NCBI RefSeq assembly: GCF_017591435.1
Contig: NC_059269.1
Location: 612,435 to 676,434, forward strand
DNA from: Portunus trituberculatus
Taxonomy: Eukaryota > Arthropoda > Malacostraca > Decapoda > Portunidae
Length of the DNA: 64,000 bases
Direction of reading: 5' to 3'
Within the stretch, counting starts at the first letter, position 1. Every line of letters begins with the position of its first letter. The position numbers and the translations under genes were made by a program. Below the pieces are notes generated by a model. The model was not told where the DNA came from. It did no database searches and saw only the letters and a program-made list of their open reading frames with translations. This document shows, one piece after another, positions 9,364 to 18,827 of the stretch.

Positions 9364-10648
9364 TAATGAGAATGAGAGTACTCCAGGACCTAACCAGGTG
9401 GACATAGGATTGCAAGAGCAGAGTGGTAGTGGACAGGAGCCGAGTCATAGTGGTCAAGAGCCGAATTGTGGTGGAAGGCAGAGGCTGTATTTTCCTCTCA
9501 CAGAAGGCTTAGACTACAACAAAAAGCTCCAGTGGACAGTCAAGCTTTGTAAGTACCATAAGGATTTTGAGGTTTTGTTCAAGGATAGAAAACACAGGCC
9601 ATATGTAACTGTTAAAGATGAGCATGCTGTGGATTTTTTAACAACTGAAGGTTTTGATGGCCTTGTGATGGAAAAACCTGATGGAAGGGAGAAGTGCCAC
9701 AAGGTTATCATATATGATGTTCCAACCCTTGTAGATCCTGACGACCTTTCATTTGATGAGAGATTTGTGTGGGTTAAGAGATGTGTAGTGAAACTGAAGA
9801 ATGCAATTTCCCCTAAGCCTCAGCTTGTTGCTTTGATGAAAGGGTCATTCCCTGAGAAGGTGTTTATTCCTTGCCTTGGATATAGGCATGTCTCTCTTTA
9901 TAATGAAACTCCTGTTCTGTGTTATAAATGTAGTAAATGGGGTCATATGCAATACAAGTGTTACAATGATTTCCGCTGTAGGTTCTGCGGTAAAAATCAT
10001 GACTCCACGGAATGTATTGCTAAACTGAAGGAAAATGTCAAGATTGTACCAACCTGTTGTAATTGTGGTGAGAGTCATAATGCTAACTTATGGCATTGTA
10101 CAAAGAGGCCCCAAAGAAACCGTCGCAATAACTCTGACGTAAAGGCTAGTGAACCCGCTAGACATGTACAGGTGTTACATAGTTCACAGCCAGTTAATGT
10201 GTGGCAGGAAAGGCTTGAGCAAAGGCAGGCCTCTATACCAGGAAATCTAACAGACCAGCTAGGTACAGTTCCTCCCACACCACAGGTAGTTCATGTTCAT
10301 GAGGATGTTTCTTTGAGGAAAGAAATTGATGAGTTAAGGAACCTTATGGCTGATTTACAGAAGCAAATAGTGGAATTGCACACAGTAATCATGAGGCTTA
10401 GCTCTCATGTTGATACTGCTGTTAATTCTACTAAGGAAACTGTTGTGGACACCACTGTAGAAACTAATGGATCCAATAATAATGTTGCAATGTCCCAGGA
10501 GAACAATCTACCAGTTGTCCCTAGTGAAGTGAGATACCTGCTGGACTTAATCAGGGCCTTTGTGGATAGCCCAAAGGGTAAAGTGAAATCAAAATTGTTA
10601 AAGGTTGCCACATCTGTGGGGAATAAGGTTCAGCAAAATGGAAGTTAG
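9203..10648 (+). CDS. LINE A ORF1: gag-like protein with three zinc knuckles and coiled coil
   Basis: This is the long open part of ORF1. After a serine-rich stretch comes a conserved folded segment (about residues 95-225). Three cysteine clusters follow: CYKCSKWGHMQYKC, CRFCGKNHDSTEC and CCNCGESHNANLWHC. A heptad-like segment (LRKEIDELRNLMADLQKQIV) follows at about residues 370-395. ORF1 proteins of I and Jockey LINEs bind element RNA and make ribonucleoprotein particles. The first 30-50 residues here are out-of-frame sequence; the true N-terminus is the 9040 frame. The stop overlaps the ORF2 start by 11 nt. Confidence 0.8.
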   Translation: MKTVIPARCKMLRKVMLVREVIHVVPPWGWTPPAGRRLAPRYPVAARSRLSDSDNENESTPGPNQVDIGLQEQSGSGQEPSHSGQEPNCGGRQRLYFPLTEGLDYNKKLQWTVKLCKYHKDFEVLFKDRKHRPYVTVKDEHAVDFLTTEGFDGLVMEKPDGREKCHKVIIYDVPTLVDPDDLSFDERFVWVKRCVVKLKNAISPKPQLVALMKGSFPEKVFIPCLGYRHVSLYNETPVLCYKCSKWGHMQYKCYNDFRCRFCGKNHDSTECIAKLKENVKIVPTCCNCGESHNANLWHCTKRPQRNRRNNSDVKASEPARHVQVLHSSQPVNVWQERLEQRQASIPGNLTDQLGTVPPTPQVVHVHEDVSLRKEIDELRNLMADLQKQIVELHTVIMRLSSHVDTAVNSTKETVVDTTVETNGSNNNVAMSQENNLPVVPSEVRYLLDLIRAFVDSPKGKVKSKLLKVATSVGNKVQQNGS

Positions 10649-10984
10649 AAATCTGTGCGTACTATCATGGAATATTAAGAGTTTACAGAAACGGTCTACT
10701 GATGTACATGCCTATGTTCTTGATTATAACATTGATGTAATAACACTGCAGGAGGTTGGTATGAAAACAGATTGCTTGACCTTACGAGGATATCAACGCT
10801 TTGAGCTTTCAGCTGATCTACGTACTAACACAAGAGGTTTAGTCACATACATCAAAAGCTGTATTCCTGCCACCCTCCATTCTGCTTATAAGGTCAAAAT
10901 GGTACGGAGGTACTGTGTGTAAATGTTCGCGTTAAAGATTGTGTGGTGATTATTGTTAATACATACATTCATGCAAATATGCAT
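10638..10984 (+). pseudogene. LINE A ORF2 start: APE-type endonuclease, first part
   Basis: The ATG at 10638 lies inside the last codons of ORF1, in another frame. The product opens with LCVLSWNIKSLQ, the usual first strand of LINE endonucleases, with the Asn of the WN pair. VITLQEVGMK gives the metal-binding glutamate. The frame closes at a TAA at 10920-10922, continues in a shifted frame (VVIIVNTYIHAN), and stops where LINE B enters. The endonuclease nicks target DNA to prime reverse transcription. Confidence 0.8.
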
Positions 10985-11335
10985 GAACAAACCTTCAACT
11001 TTGCTATCCTTCATGACCTAGAGCAGCTAGTGCAGTTCCCTACCCGTATTCCTGACCGCCTTGAAGACACGCCCAACATTCTTGATCTTTTCCTAACCTC
11101 CAACCCTTCTGCTTACTCTGTTAAACTTTCCTCTCCGTTGGGCTCCTCCGACCACAATCTAATTTCCGCTACCTGTTCTATCACTCCAGTGCAGCCTCAG
11201 GACCCGCCTAAGCGGAGGTGCTTCTGGCATTTTAACTCTGCTAAGTGGGAGGAACTAAGGCAGTACTATTCTGATTTCCTTGGGATGATTATTGTTTTCA
11301 TGTCAGAGATCCTTCTCTTTGTGCCGAGCGCATAA
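10943..11335 (+). pseudogene. LINE B(+) endonuclease C-terminal half
   Basis: The frame starts in LINE A sequence (VNTYIHAN) and crosses the junction into LINE B, so it is an accidental fusion. The LINE B part shows NILDLFLTSNPSAYSVKLSS and LGSSDHNLISATC, where SDH is the catalytic histidine motif of APE-type endonucleases. It breaks after SAKWEELRQYYSDF. Confidence 0.75.
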
Positions 11336-11340
11336 CAGAG

Positions 11341-11616
11341 GTGATTATCTCTGGCATGGAGCTATACATTCCTCATACTTTCTCTAACCCTAAAGCTAAA
11401 AAGCCTTGGTTTAACTCTGCTTGTTCTCGTGCTGTCAATGATAGAGAGCGGCTCACAAACGGTTCCGTAGCCATCCAACTGCTGAAACTCATGCCCTATA
11501 TATTTCTGCCCGTAATCATGCCAAATCTATTCTCCAACTTACTAAAAACTCTTTCATCAATAGAAAATGTCAAAGTCTTTCCAATTCTAACTCCTCTCGA
11601 GATTTCTGGCATCTAG
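11341..11616 (+). pseudogene. LINE B(+) endonuclease-RT linker
   Basis: The frame reads SGMELYIPHTFSNPKAKKPW then FNSACSRAVNDRER, matching the minus-strand LINE B copy (PKPSKPWFNSACSRAI). It is the linker that holds a helical bundle before the RT. The second half of the frame (after SVAIQLL) is out of register with the family. Confidence 0.6.
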
Positions 11617-11743
11617 CCAATAATATCTCTAACAACTTTACTTCTTCGTCTTTCCCTCCTTTACTTCATCCAGATGGCTCTACAGCTGTCTCTTCTTTTC
11701 TAAAGCTGAACTCTTCGCTCAAACCTTTGCTACCAACTCAACT

Positions 11744-12049
11744 TTGGATGATTCTGGGCATATTCCTCCTACTCCTCCACCCTCTGACTACTTCATCCCT
11801 AAAATTAAAATTCTTTATAAAGACGTTTTCCTGGCCCTCTCTGGCCTTGATTCTCGGAAGGCTTACGGTCCGGATGGAGTCCCTCCTGTTGTTCTCAAAA
11901 ACTGTGCTTCCGAACTCGCTCACTGCCTGGTCAAACTCTTTCATCTGTGTCTCTCTACTTCTATTTATCCTTCTTGCTGGAAGTTTGCTCACATTCAACC
12001 TGTCCCTAAAAAGGTGACCACTCCAATCCTTCTAACTACCGCCCTATAG
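11744..12049 (+). pseudogene. LINE B(+) RT fingers
   Basis: The frame carries LSGLDSRKAYGPDGVPPVVL then KNCASELAHCLVKLFHLCLS and FAHIQPVPKK, the N-terminal RT blocks of this family. It closes just before the NYRPIAL block, which continues in another frame. The overlapping 11727 and 11738 frames are shadows. Confidence 0.75.
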
Positions 12050-12051
12050 CT

Positions 12052-12480
12052 TTGATTTCCTGCCTTTCTAAAGCCTTTGAGTCTATCCTTAATAGGAAGA
12101 TAATGAGGCATCTATCAGCTCACAACCTTCTCTCTGATTGCCAGTATGGTTTCCGTAAAGGCAGATCTACTGGTGATCTTCTTACTTTCCTAACTGAATC
12201 TTGGTCATCCTCTTTTAGGGACTTCGGTGAAACCTTTGCTGTCGGCCTTGACATATCGAAAGCCTTCGATAGAGTCTGGCACAAATCTTTAATTTCTAAA
12301 CTACCCTCCTACGGATTCTATCCTTCTCTCTGTACCTTCATCTCCAGTTTCCTTTCCGATCGTTCTATTGCTGCTGTAGTAGACGGTCACTGTTCTTCCC
12401 TAAAACTATCAACAGTGGTGTTCCACAGGGTTCTGTCCTATCACCCACTCTCTTTCTATTATTCATCAATGATCTCCTAA
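12052..12480 (+). pseudogene. LINE B(+) RT palm
   Basis: Starting in the SCLSKAFESILNRK block, the frame contains GFRKGRSTGDLLTFLTESW and LDISKAFDRVWHKSL, which is motif A with the catalytic aspartate. It runs to the FLSDRSIAAVVDGHCSS block. Motif B is frameshifted (the PQGSV block reads as VFHRVLSYHPL), so the polymerase is dead. Confidence 0.8.
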
Positions 12481-12524
12481 ATCTGACTCAATGCCCTATC
12501 CACTCCTATGCTGATGATACCACC

Positions 12525-13293
12525 TTGCATTATTCAACAGCGTTCAACAGACGCCCAACCCAACAACAATTAAATGACTCAAGGCGAGATGCTATAGGAC
12601 GCCTAACTTCTGATCTTTCACTTGTTTCTGATTGGGGCAGAGAAAACCTGGTTTTGTTCAATGCCTCAAAACTCAATTTCTACAACTATCTACTCGACAT
12701 AACCTTCCAGACAACTATCCTCTCTTCTTCAATAACACTCAACTTCCCTCTCCTCTACATTAAACACACTCGGTCTATCCTTCACTAAAAATCTAAACTG
12801 GAAATTTCACATCTCTACTCTTGCTAAATCAGCTTCCAAGAAGTTAGGTGTCCTGTGGCGTCTTCGTCCATTTTCTCTCCTCCCAGCTGCTTGCTCTGTA
12901 CAAGGGCCTTATCCGCCCGTGTATGGAGTATGGCTCTCATGTCTGGGGGATCCACACACAGCTTTACTAAACAAGGTGGAATCTAAAGCTTTTCGTCTTA
13001 TCAACTCTTCTCCTCTAACTGACTGTCTTGATTCTTTAAGTCACCGCCGCAATGTTGCATCTTTATCTGTCTTCTACCGCTGTTTTCATGCTGTCTGCTC
13101 TTCTGAACTTGCTAACTGCATGCCTTCCCCCTCCTGCGGCCTCGCTGCACAAGACTCTCTACTTCTTCTCATCCCTATTCTGTCCATCTTCCTAATGCAA
13201 GAGTTAACCAGTATCTTCACTCCTTCATTCCCTACACTGGTAAACTCTGGAACTCTCTACCTGTGTCTGTATTTCCACCTGCCTATGACTTAA
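12525..13293 (+). pseudogene. LINE B(+) RT thumb and C-terminal region, fragmented
   Basis: Short frames in different registers match the thumb of the minus-strand LINE B copy: DAIGRLTSDLSLVSDWGREN with LVLFNASK, then RLINSSPLTDCLDSLSHRRN with VASLSVFYRCFHAVCSSELA. Between them frames shift at least twice. A 3' UTR of about 160 bp and the poly(A) tail follow. Confidence 0.65.
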
Positions 13294-13483
13294 ACTCTTT
13301 CAAAAGAGGAGTGTCAAGACACCTCTTACGTTAACTGGACCCTCCTTTTAGATTTTTTTGTTTTTTCTTTCTCCTACTTTCCTCTAAACAGGGCCTGGCA
13401 ACCAGCGGGATTTTTTTTTTCCAACATTGTTTTCCCTTGGCCAGTGCCCTTGTAATGTAAAAAAAAAAAAAAAAAAAAAAAAA

Positions 13484-13708
13484 TGCTAAGATCTGAGGAC
13501 CTTCCTGATTGTGTATTTAGTGATAAAAGTCTTAGTTAGAGACCTAAATGCTAGGCATAGGAGTCTAGGTAGCTTCTTTGGCAGCTAGAATTCCAATGGT
13601 TTTGCTCTGTGTGACATTGTTGATGCCTTTGGGAATGTACAGGTATTAGGGAATGGTAAACCTACTCATGTCAAAGGTGGCAGACTTGATTATGCTCTTC
13701 TTTTTAAT
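13484..13708 (+). pseudogene. LINE A endonuclease, middle part downstream of the LINE B insertion
   Basis: After the poly(A) tail of LINE B the LINE A endonuclease resumes. Codons for RSEDLPDCVFSDKS, ALCDIVDAFGNVQVLGNGKP and VKGGRLDYALLFN are readable in shifting frames. The piece is too broken to give one open frame, but it connects the N-terminal endonuclease part to the SDH motif that follows. Confidence 0.65.
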
Positions 13709-14365
13709 ATGAATGAAGTTCAAACCTCTGCAGATATCCTGCATGAACTGGTGAGTGATCACTTTGCTTTAAAGGTAACTCTTGGGCTTGATAAGGTGTG
13801 TGGTCCTTCCACCAGGGCAAGGTACAGGCTGCAGGATGGCCAGCATAGGCAACTGATTTATAAAATAAATGCTTGGTACCAAGATTACAAACACACTGTC
13901 CATAATGTTGATCAGTTTTATGAAGCTCTGTTGCAAGTAATTCACCATACTTTAAGTAAGGCTACCATTCGGCAAACTCGTTCAGGTAGGAGATGTAAGT
14001 CAGCTTACTTTACTGATAAGCAAGTTAAGGGATGGAACACATTACTTAGGAAAGCACAGAGTCGATGGAGTAAAAATCCCTGTGATATCCAGAGTAAGAC
14101 AGCCATGCTTGAAATCGCTGAATGTATGATGGATGTGAGACAACAAGCACGTACCAGGTATTGGAATAATTTCCTAGAGAGCATATCTAAGACGAAGAAT
14201 TTGACAAGCATATGGAGGGAGGTTAACAAAGTAAGGGGTATACGGAGTACAACTATTGCTCATCCTGATCCACAAACTAAAGCCAGCGAACTTATAGATA
14301 AGTGGGTTCATGCCTCCAGCTTTGCGAGTTTACCTGACAATATTCAGGAATGTCTGAGAGACTGA
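13709..14365 (+). CDS. LINE A ORF2: endonuclease end (SDH) and linker
   Basis: The frame begins at the end of the endonuclease. VSDHFALKVTLG holds the histidine of the SDH motif at about residue 17. It then runs through a helical linker rich in Arg, Lys and Gln (for example KVKGWNTLLRKAQSRWSKNP, residues about 107-125). It closes at TGA inside the RT approach while the next frame takes over with a 16-nt overlap, so one frameshift separates it from the RT. Confidence 0.7.
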   Translation: MNEVQTSADILHELVSDHFALKVTLGLDKVCGPSTRARYRLQDGQHRQLIYKINAWYQDYKHTVHNVDQFYEALLQVIHHTLSKATIRQTRSGRRCKSAYFTDKQVKGWNTLLRKAQSRWSKNPCDIQSKTAMLEIAECMMDVRQQARTRYWNNFLESISKTKNLTSIWREVNKVRGIRSTTIAHPDPQTKASELIDKWVHASSFASLPDNIQECLRD

Positions 14366-14949
14366 GACGTTACCAATCCGTCAGAAGACAGTTGTTTGAT
14401 GTCCAAACTGAACTTTTAGATGATTCATGTGTACCAATCACTAAAGATGAACTCCTGCTTGCTATAAAAAAGGGGAAATCAACAGCTCCTGGACAGGATG
14501 GGCTCACCTATGATATACTAAACCATCTTGTTGTCATGGAAAACAGTCCCTTATTGGACTTATTCAACATGTGTTATGAGACAGGAAAGCTGCCAGAGCA
14601 GTGGAAGGTTGCCCTTATCCATCCCATTCCCAAAGGAGATCAAGATTACAGGCTTATATCACTAACTTCTTGCATATGCAAAATGATGGAGAGAATTGTC
14701 TTAAACAGGTTATTGTATAAATCAGGTGATCTTATGTCTGATAATTTATTTGGTTTTATCAAAGGTAAAAGTACAACAGATTGTGTTATAAAGTGCCTGA
14801 GCAATCCCAACATTCACTGCAGAGTTTTTGTGGACTTAAAGGGTGCATTTGACAAGGCAAACCCAGATGTTATTCTTGAGCCACTGGTAAATAAAGGCAT
14901 CAAGGGACGCTTGCTCAGATGGATTGGGGACTATTTGATCGGACGCTGA
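14350..14949 (+). CDS. LINE A ORF2: reverse transcriptase fingers and motif A
   Basis: The frame shows PITKDELLLAIKKGKSTAPG, QDGLTYDILN, ALIHPIPKGDQDYRLISLTS, GFIKGKSTTDCV and VFVDLKGAFDKANP, with the motif A catalytic aspartate at about 14830. Its conventional RPISL block reads RLISL, a small oddity. It ends at an in-frame TGA at 14947-14949. The same frame runs straight on into motifs B and C, so only this nonsense codon and later changes break the domain. Confidence 0.85.
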   Translation: MSERLRRYQSVRRQLFDVQTELLDDSCVPITKDELLLAIKKGKSTAPGQDGLTYDILNHLVVMENSPLLDLFNMCYETGKLPEQWKVALIHPIPKGDQDYRLISLTSCICKMMERIVLNRLLYKSGDLMSDNLFGFIKGKSTTDCVIKCLSNPNIHCRVFVDLKGAFDKANPDVILEPLVNKGIKGRLLRWIGDYLIGR

Positions 14950-15231
14950 GCAAAAGTTTCTTTTCAAGGCAATGAATCTGAAGAGAAAAGTTTTGAATTA
15001 GGCACCCCACAAGGTGGTGTTTTAAGTCCAACACTTTTCAATATATTAATGGATCAAATAGGCAGACACACTTTTCCTCATGGCACTCAAGTCTTGATTT
15101 ATGCAGATGACATCCTGCTGCAGTGTGTTAATGAAAGGGTTATGACTCAGGCACTTGCTGAACTTGATTCCTTGTGCTTACGTCTGGGGTTAGTGGTGAA
15201 TGTAGGTAAGACCTAATTCCAATCAAGAGAT
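14950..15231 (+). pseudogene. LINE A ORF2: RT motifs B and C after the premature stop
   Basis: This continues the RT frame past the TGA. GTPQGGVLSPTLFNILMDQ is motif B, and IYADDILLQ at about 15097-15123 is the catalytic loop with both aspartates. A TAA at 15215-15217 then interrupts the end of the palm. It has no ATG of its own suited to translation. Confidence 0.8.
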
Positions 15232-15831
15232 GTGACTGACAGAGTTCTGATGCTTAATGGACAAAGGGTTGAGAGAGTTACTAATTATAAGTACCTAGGA
15301 ATGCATATTGGCTTTAGTTCAACCCAAAGTGCTGTGAATCATGTTAAGAACATTTGTAAGGCAAGGTTGAAACCATTGAAAGTATTAGCTAATAATGGAT
15401 GTGGGGTAGGTATACCAGTATTACGGACCATGTACATTAGTACTGTTCGGTCAATTATTGATTATGCTGCCCCTGTCCTTGTATCTCTTCCACAGAACAG
15501 CCTGCGAGCTTTGGAAGTGGTACAGAATGAGGCAATGCGAATCATATTAGGATGTGCAAGGACAACTAGAATTGACATTATGAGAATGGAACTGTATCTT
15601 CCAAGTATTCATTGTAGGGTTAAGGAGTTGGTCGTTGGTGCTGTCATTAGGATGACTAGAAGAGGGGATGATGCCTTAATATCCTTGGTGAACTCTTGTC
15701 AGAATTCCCGCTGCTCTGTCAAACTTAACAGTTATGGTAAAAAGTTGTATGCAACCTTGTGTGAGTATGGGGCAGTGCAATACTTTGCACCTTTAGAGAA
15801 AACTTCCACCTTGGTTGCATCATACAATTAA
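15232..15831 (+). CDS. LINE A ORF2: RT thumb and linker to RNase H
   Basis: The open stretch includes NYKYLGMHIGFSSTQS, TVRSIIDYAAPVLVSL and LEVVQNEAMRIILGCARTTR, the thumb and post-RT blocks that follow the palm in I-group LINEs. It ends by a frameshift just before the RNase H frame, which overlaps it by 17 nt. The same blocks in LINE A2(+) are SVIWSLIDYAAPVLIQF and LVQNEAMRIILGCPRTAR, showing the family link. Confidence 0.8.
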   Translation: MTDRVLMLNGQRVERVTNYKYLGMHIGFSSTQSAVNHVKNICKARLKPLKVLANNGCGVGIPVLRTMYISTVRSIIDYAAPVLVSLPQNSLRALEVVQNEAMRIILGCARTTRIDIMRMELYLPSIHCRVKELVVGAVIRMTRRGDDALISLVNSCQNSRCSVKLNSYGKKLYATLCEYGAVQYFAPLEKTSTLVASYN

Positions 15832-16840
15832 AGTGGATATTTTGCAATTGCATGCCAAGAAAGATGAACTGTGTTCTCTAGAGTTGAAACAAATTTTCTT
15901 ATCTAAAATTAATGTTTTACCTAGATATAATGTTGTAGATATGTATTGTGATGGGTCTGTTAGTAGTGATAAGGCTGGATGTGGTGCAGTAATTAGGGAA
16001 TATTTTGAAGAGGGTGTCTATACTGATGTACATGTATCTAAGAGACTTGGGGATTTTTCATCTATTACAACTGCTGAACTACAAGCTATATATGAGGGAC
16101 TGTTAGTTGCATCCGTGAGAGGTAAAAATATTTATGTATTTGTTGATAGTCAGAGTACTTTGTCCTCTCTTAACAGTTTTAATACTGTAAATGAGGCCTT
16201 GGTGGCTCACTGTAAAGCCATTGTCTTTCAACTAAAAGATGCTGGGCACATTGTGCAATTTATGTGGATACCATCTCATGTTGGTATTTGCCTCAATGAA
16301 ACAGCTGACAAGCTTGCAAAGGAGGCACTAAATAAGACTTCCATAGATTCGGAAGCCACTATGAGTCTTAGTAGAATCAAGGGTGTCTTGATGAGTAGGC
16401 GGAGACAATGGGACTCTGAAATTATTGGCAAACTCATTGATAGGGGAAGTGAGAGTGTGAGACACTATGTAACTGTGTTTAACAACACCAATACTTGCTA
16501 TGGGAAAACATGCCCTAGAGTGGACACTGTCATCATGAGACTACGGTTAGGGTACAAATATTGTTGGGAGTATGTCACCAGTCAAGATGGCATACCCTGC
16601 AAATTATGTGGTCAAGACAACTTTCACACTCTGCAACACTATCTATGTTTTTGTCCGAAAACTGAGGAGTTCTGGGATCTCCAGATCAGTGACGCAACTT
16701 TGCAAGCTTGTCACCTGATAAATAATAATATTGTGCCCAACATCTTAAAAAAAGTACAAACACTTTGCACCGAGGGTGTAATTTACTGTAACTATATGTA
16801 CATATCTATATTTAGTAATATTATATCTATGTGTTACTAG
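15815..16840 (+). CDS. LINE A ORF2 C-terminus: RNase H and zinc knuckle, 341 aa open
   Basis: The RNase HI fold is complete: MYCDGSVSSDKAGCG (first Asp, about residue 44), TTAELQAIYEGL (Glu), VFVDSQSTLSSL (second Asp) and WIPSHVGICLNETADKLAKE (His and final Asp region). After a helical stretch comes LRLGYKYCWEY and the cluster CKLCGQDNFHTLQHYLCFCP. A tail of about 50 residues ends at TAG. RNase H degrades the template RNA. This is the best-preserved domain of the copy. Confidence 0.88.
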   Translation: MHHTIKVDILQLHAKKDELCSLELKQIFLSKINVLPRYNVVDMYCDGSVSSDKAGCGAVIREYFEEGVYTDVHVSKRLGDFSSITTAELQAIYEGLLVASVRGKNIYVFVDSQSTLSSLNSFNTVNEALVAHCKAIVFQLKDAGHIVQFMWIPSHVGICLNETADKLAKEALNKTSIDSEATMSLSRIKGVLMSRRRQWDSEIIGKLIDRGSESVRHYVTVFNNTNTCYGKTCPRVDTVIMRLRLGYKYCWEYVTSQDGIPCKLCGQDNFHTLQHYLCFCPKTEEFWDLQISDATLQACHLINNNIVPNILKKVQTLCTEGVIYCNYMYISIFSNIISMCY

Positions 16841-16966
16841 TATGCTACCTGCAGAGCTTTCATTGATCTCAAGGGTGCCTTTGACAGGGCCAACAAAGAT
16901 GTTATTATGTAGGAACTCATTCTCAAAGGTGTCAAAGGTAGATTATTAGGATGGATCGGGGACTAT

Positions 16967-17323
16967 TTGTACAATAGAACAGCACAGGTTTGGTTTCAAG
17001 GTGCAGTCTCCTCTGAGGAAGTTTTTGAGCTTGGAACACCACAGGGGGGAGTCCTTAGTCCAATGCTTTTCAATGTTTTAATGGACAAAATTGCGTGCTG
17101 TTCCTTTCCGCAGGGCACCCAGGTCCTCATCTATGCTGATGACATACTCCTCCAATGCCCCACACCCAGGATTCTCCAGGTTGCTTTGTCACAACTGGCA
17201 GTGTTGTGTGTCCAAATGGGACTAGTGATTAATGATTGTAAAACAAAATTTCAAGCTAAAGGGAAGGTCTCTCGGCTGCCCACTGTAAATAACATCTCCA
17301 TCCCTAGAGTTCATATACACTAG
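16967..17323 (+). pseudogene. LINE A2(+) RT palm (motifs B and C)
   Basis: The frame contains LGTPQGGVLSPMLFNVLMDK and VLIYADDILLQCPTP, with the YADD loop at about 17132-17146, then LCVQMGLVINDCKTKFQAKG. Motif A lies just upstream in a frame closed by a TAG at 16909. The frame closes at VHIH before the YLGVQMSF block of the thumb. Confidence 0.85.
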
Positions 17324-17458
17324 TACCTGGGTGTTCAGATGAGTTTTAGGAAGTCTCTTCAAGCCGTCCACTATGTTTGAGACCTCTGTCTGCCACGGCT
17401 AGCACCACTTCGGCTGCTAGCCAACAGGGGCCTGGGGGCGGGCATTCCAGTCCTAAGA

Positions 17459-18403
17459 ATGTTCTATATATCTGTCATATGGTCCCTTATTGATTATGCC
17501 GCCCCTGTTTTAATACAGTTTAGTGCCACTCAACTCCGTCCCCTGGAGCTTGTACAGAATGAAGCCATGCGGATAATCTTGGGATGCCCCAGGACTGCAC
17601 GGATTGAAGTCCTCAGAGCTGAACTGCACCTGCCGAGTATTATGTATAGGGTACAGGAAATTACTTGTTGTACAATTAGTCGGATGCTATGCACGGGCTC
17701 TGTCTCTCTAAAGGGATCACTGACCCCCCTGTATCATGATCCTCGCACTCCTACAACACCATACCTCAGGAAGATCTTGGGAGTACTGACAAGTGTAGGT
17801 GTAGTCGAGGCTTGTACGAGTATTAACGTTGTTATGTCACCGATGCTACCCGTCTGGAACCCTCACCGTGTCAGTGTTGATATTCACTCACTGCATCAGC
17901 CCAAGAGGGACTGGCTCCCTCATGTGCTGCAAGACATGTTCATGACTAAATTGTCTAAGTACCCACACGTTGAGGCTATTCATGTTTATTGTGATGGGTC
18001 AGTCAATGGCAGCAGGTCTGGATGTGGGCTGTTCATCCGTGACTACATCTCTGCCAGTCTCTACACTGACACTGAGGTTTCCAGGCGGCTCCCTGCACCC
18101 ATGTCTTCCACTAGAGCAGAACTGTATGCTGTTCTGGAGGCGCTCCACATTGTGGCGCCTCTCCATAAGAATGTATATTTCTTTATTGACAGTCAGGCTG
18201 CATTGTACGCCCTTCAATCCACCTCTCCCATGGACTGTGACCTAGTTAATAAGTGTCTTTATCTCATCCACGCCCTTGAAGGTGCTGGTGCCACGGTCCA
18301 TTTCATCTGGATACCCTCTCATGTGGGTATCCTGCTAAAGGAAAAAGCAGACCACCTTGCTCAGTGTGCCCTACAAGATGACACAGTGAACCTGACACAG
18401 TGA
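17459..18403 (+). CDS. LINE A2(+) post-RT region and RNase H, 314 aa open
   Basis: The frame covers the post-RT blocks (SLIDYAAPVLIQF, ELVQNEAMRIILGCPRTAR) and a nearly complete RNase H: VYCDGSVNGSRSGCG, TRAELYAVLEALH, FFIDSQAALYAL and WIPSHVGILLKEKADHLA. The final zinc-knuckle part is in another frame after the TGA at 18401-18403. A stretch of about 12 bp near the stop (TGACACAGTGAACC) is duplicated, which may have caused the shift. Confidence 0.8.
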   Translation: MFYISVIWSLIDYAAPVLIQFSATQLRPLELVQNEAMRIILGCPRTARIEVLRAELHLPSIMYRVQEITCCTISRMLCTGSVSLKGSLTPLYHDPRTPTTPYLRKILGVLTSVGVVEACTSINVVMSPMLPVWNPHRVSVDIHSLHQPKRDWLPHVLQDMFMTKLSKYPHVEAIHVYCDGSVNGSRSGCGLFIRDYISASLYTDTEVSRRLPAPMSSTRAELYAVLEALHIVAPLHKNVYFFIDSQAALYALQSTSPMDCDLVNKCLYLIHALEGAGATVHFIWIPSHVGILLKEKADHLAQCALQDDTVNLTQ

Positions 18404-18480
18404 ACCCTGGCACTGAGTACACTCTGGGTTATGTTAAGAGTAGCATTAAGGACTTTGTACAAAGTAGCATTAGTGATTAG

Positions 18481-18827
18481 TTGGAGCTTTGTTGCCATAG
18501 GGGCAGTAGCACTAGTCTTCACTCTGCACGTGTCTCCCACAGCTGTGCTTACACCTATGGGAGACATACTGCATCACATGACAGGGTGGCAATGAGACTC
18601 AGATTAGGCTATAAATACTTTTGGGAAGTCAGTGCTTCTCCTGGTGTGTGCTGTGTGCTGCACCAAGGGGACACACTCTGCGTCACTATATCATAGAATG
18701 TCCTCTCATTGCTAAAGTTAGGCCACAAGGTCAGCATGACTTGTACAGCCTCATTGACCATCTCTTAGACTCTGCCACCTTCAAGGAAATACTCAGGGAA
18801 TATCCTCAGTTTGCTCCCAGACTGTAG
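18481..18827 (+). pseudogene. LINE A2(+) C-terminal zinc knuckle
   Basis: Two overlapping frames encode AMRLRLGYKYFWEVSAS and then CVLCAAPRGHTLRHYIIECP, the C-terminal CCHC-like cluster. The shift between them lies near 18620-18690. About 200 bp of 3' UTR with the TCAA tail follow. Confidence 0.7.

Larger units (their letters stand above)
10985..13483 (+). mobile_element. LINE B, 5'-truncated copy nested in LINE A endonuclease
   Basis: The segment begins in mid-endonuclease (FNFAILHDLEQLVQFPTRI), carries the RT region, and ends with a 25-nt poly(A) tail at 13459-13483. The same protein order occurs in the longer minus-strand copy at 53358-56697. Sequence on the two sides of the insert belongs to one LINE A endonuclease. 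The target duplication is at most a few bases (AAAT) because the poly(A) tail blurs it. Many frameshifts make it inactive. The poly(A) tail suggests a Jockey-group LINE; I do not assign the clade firmly. Confidence 0.85.
8891..16840 (+). mobile_element. LINE A, nearly full-length I-group-like retrotransposon interrupted by LINE B
   Basis: The order is a 5' leader (8891-9039), ORF1 with three zinc knuckles, and ORF2 with APE-type endonuclease, RT, RNase H and a C-terminal zinc knuckle. LINE B interrupts the endonuclease between about 10985 and 13483. Apart from that insertion, the damage is a handful of frameshifts and one in-frame TGA. ORF2 ends at a TAG immediately followed by a truncated LINE A2, with no 3' UTR of its own. 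Its RT is about half identical by eye to LINE A2. The 5' boundary is inferred from the direct repeat ATAGTCTG at 8883-8890. Confidence 0.8.
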
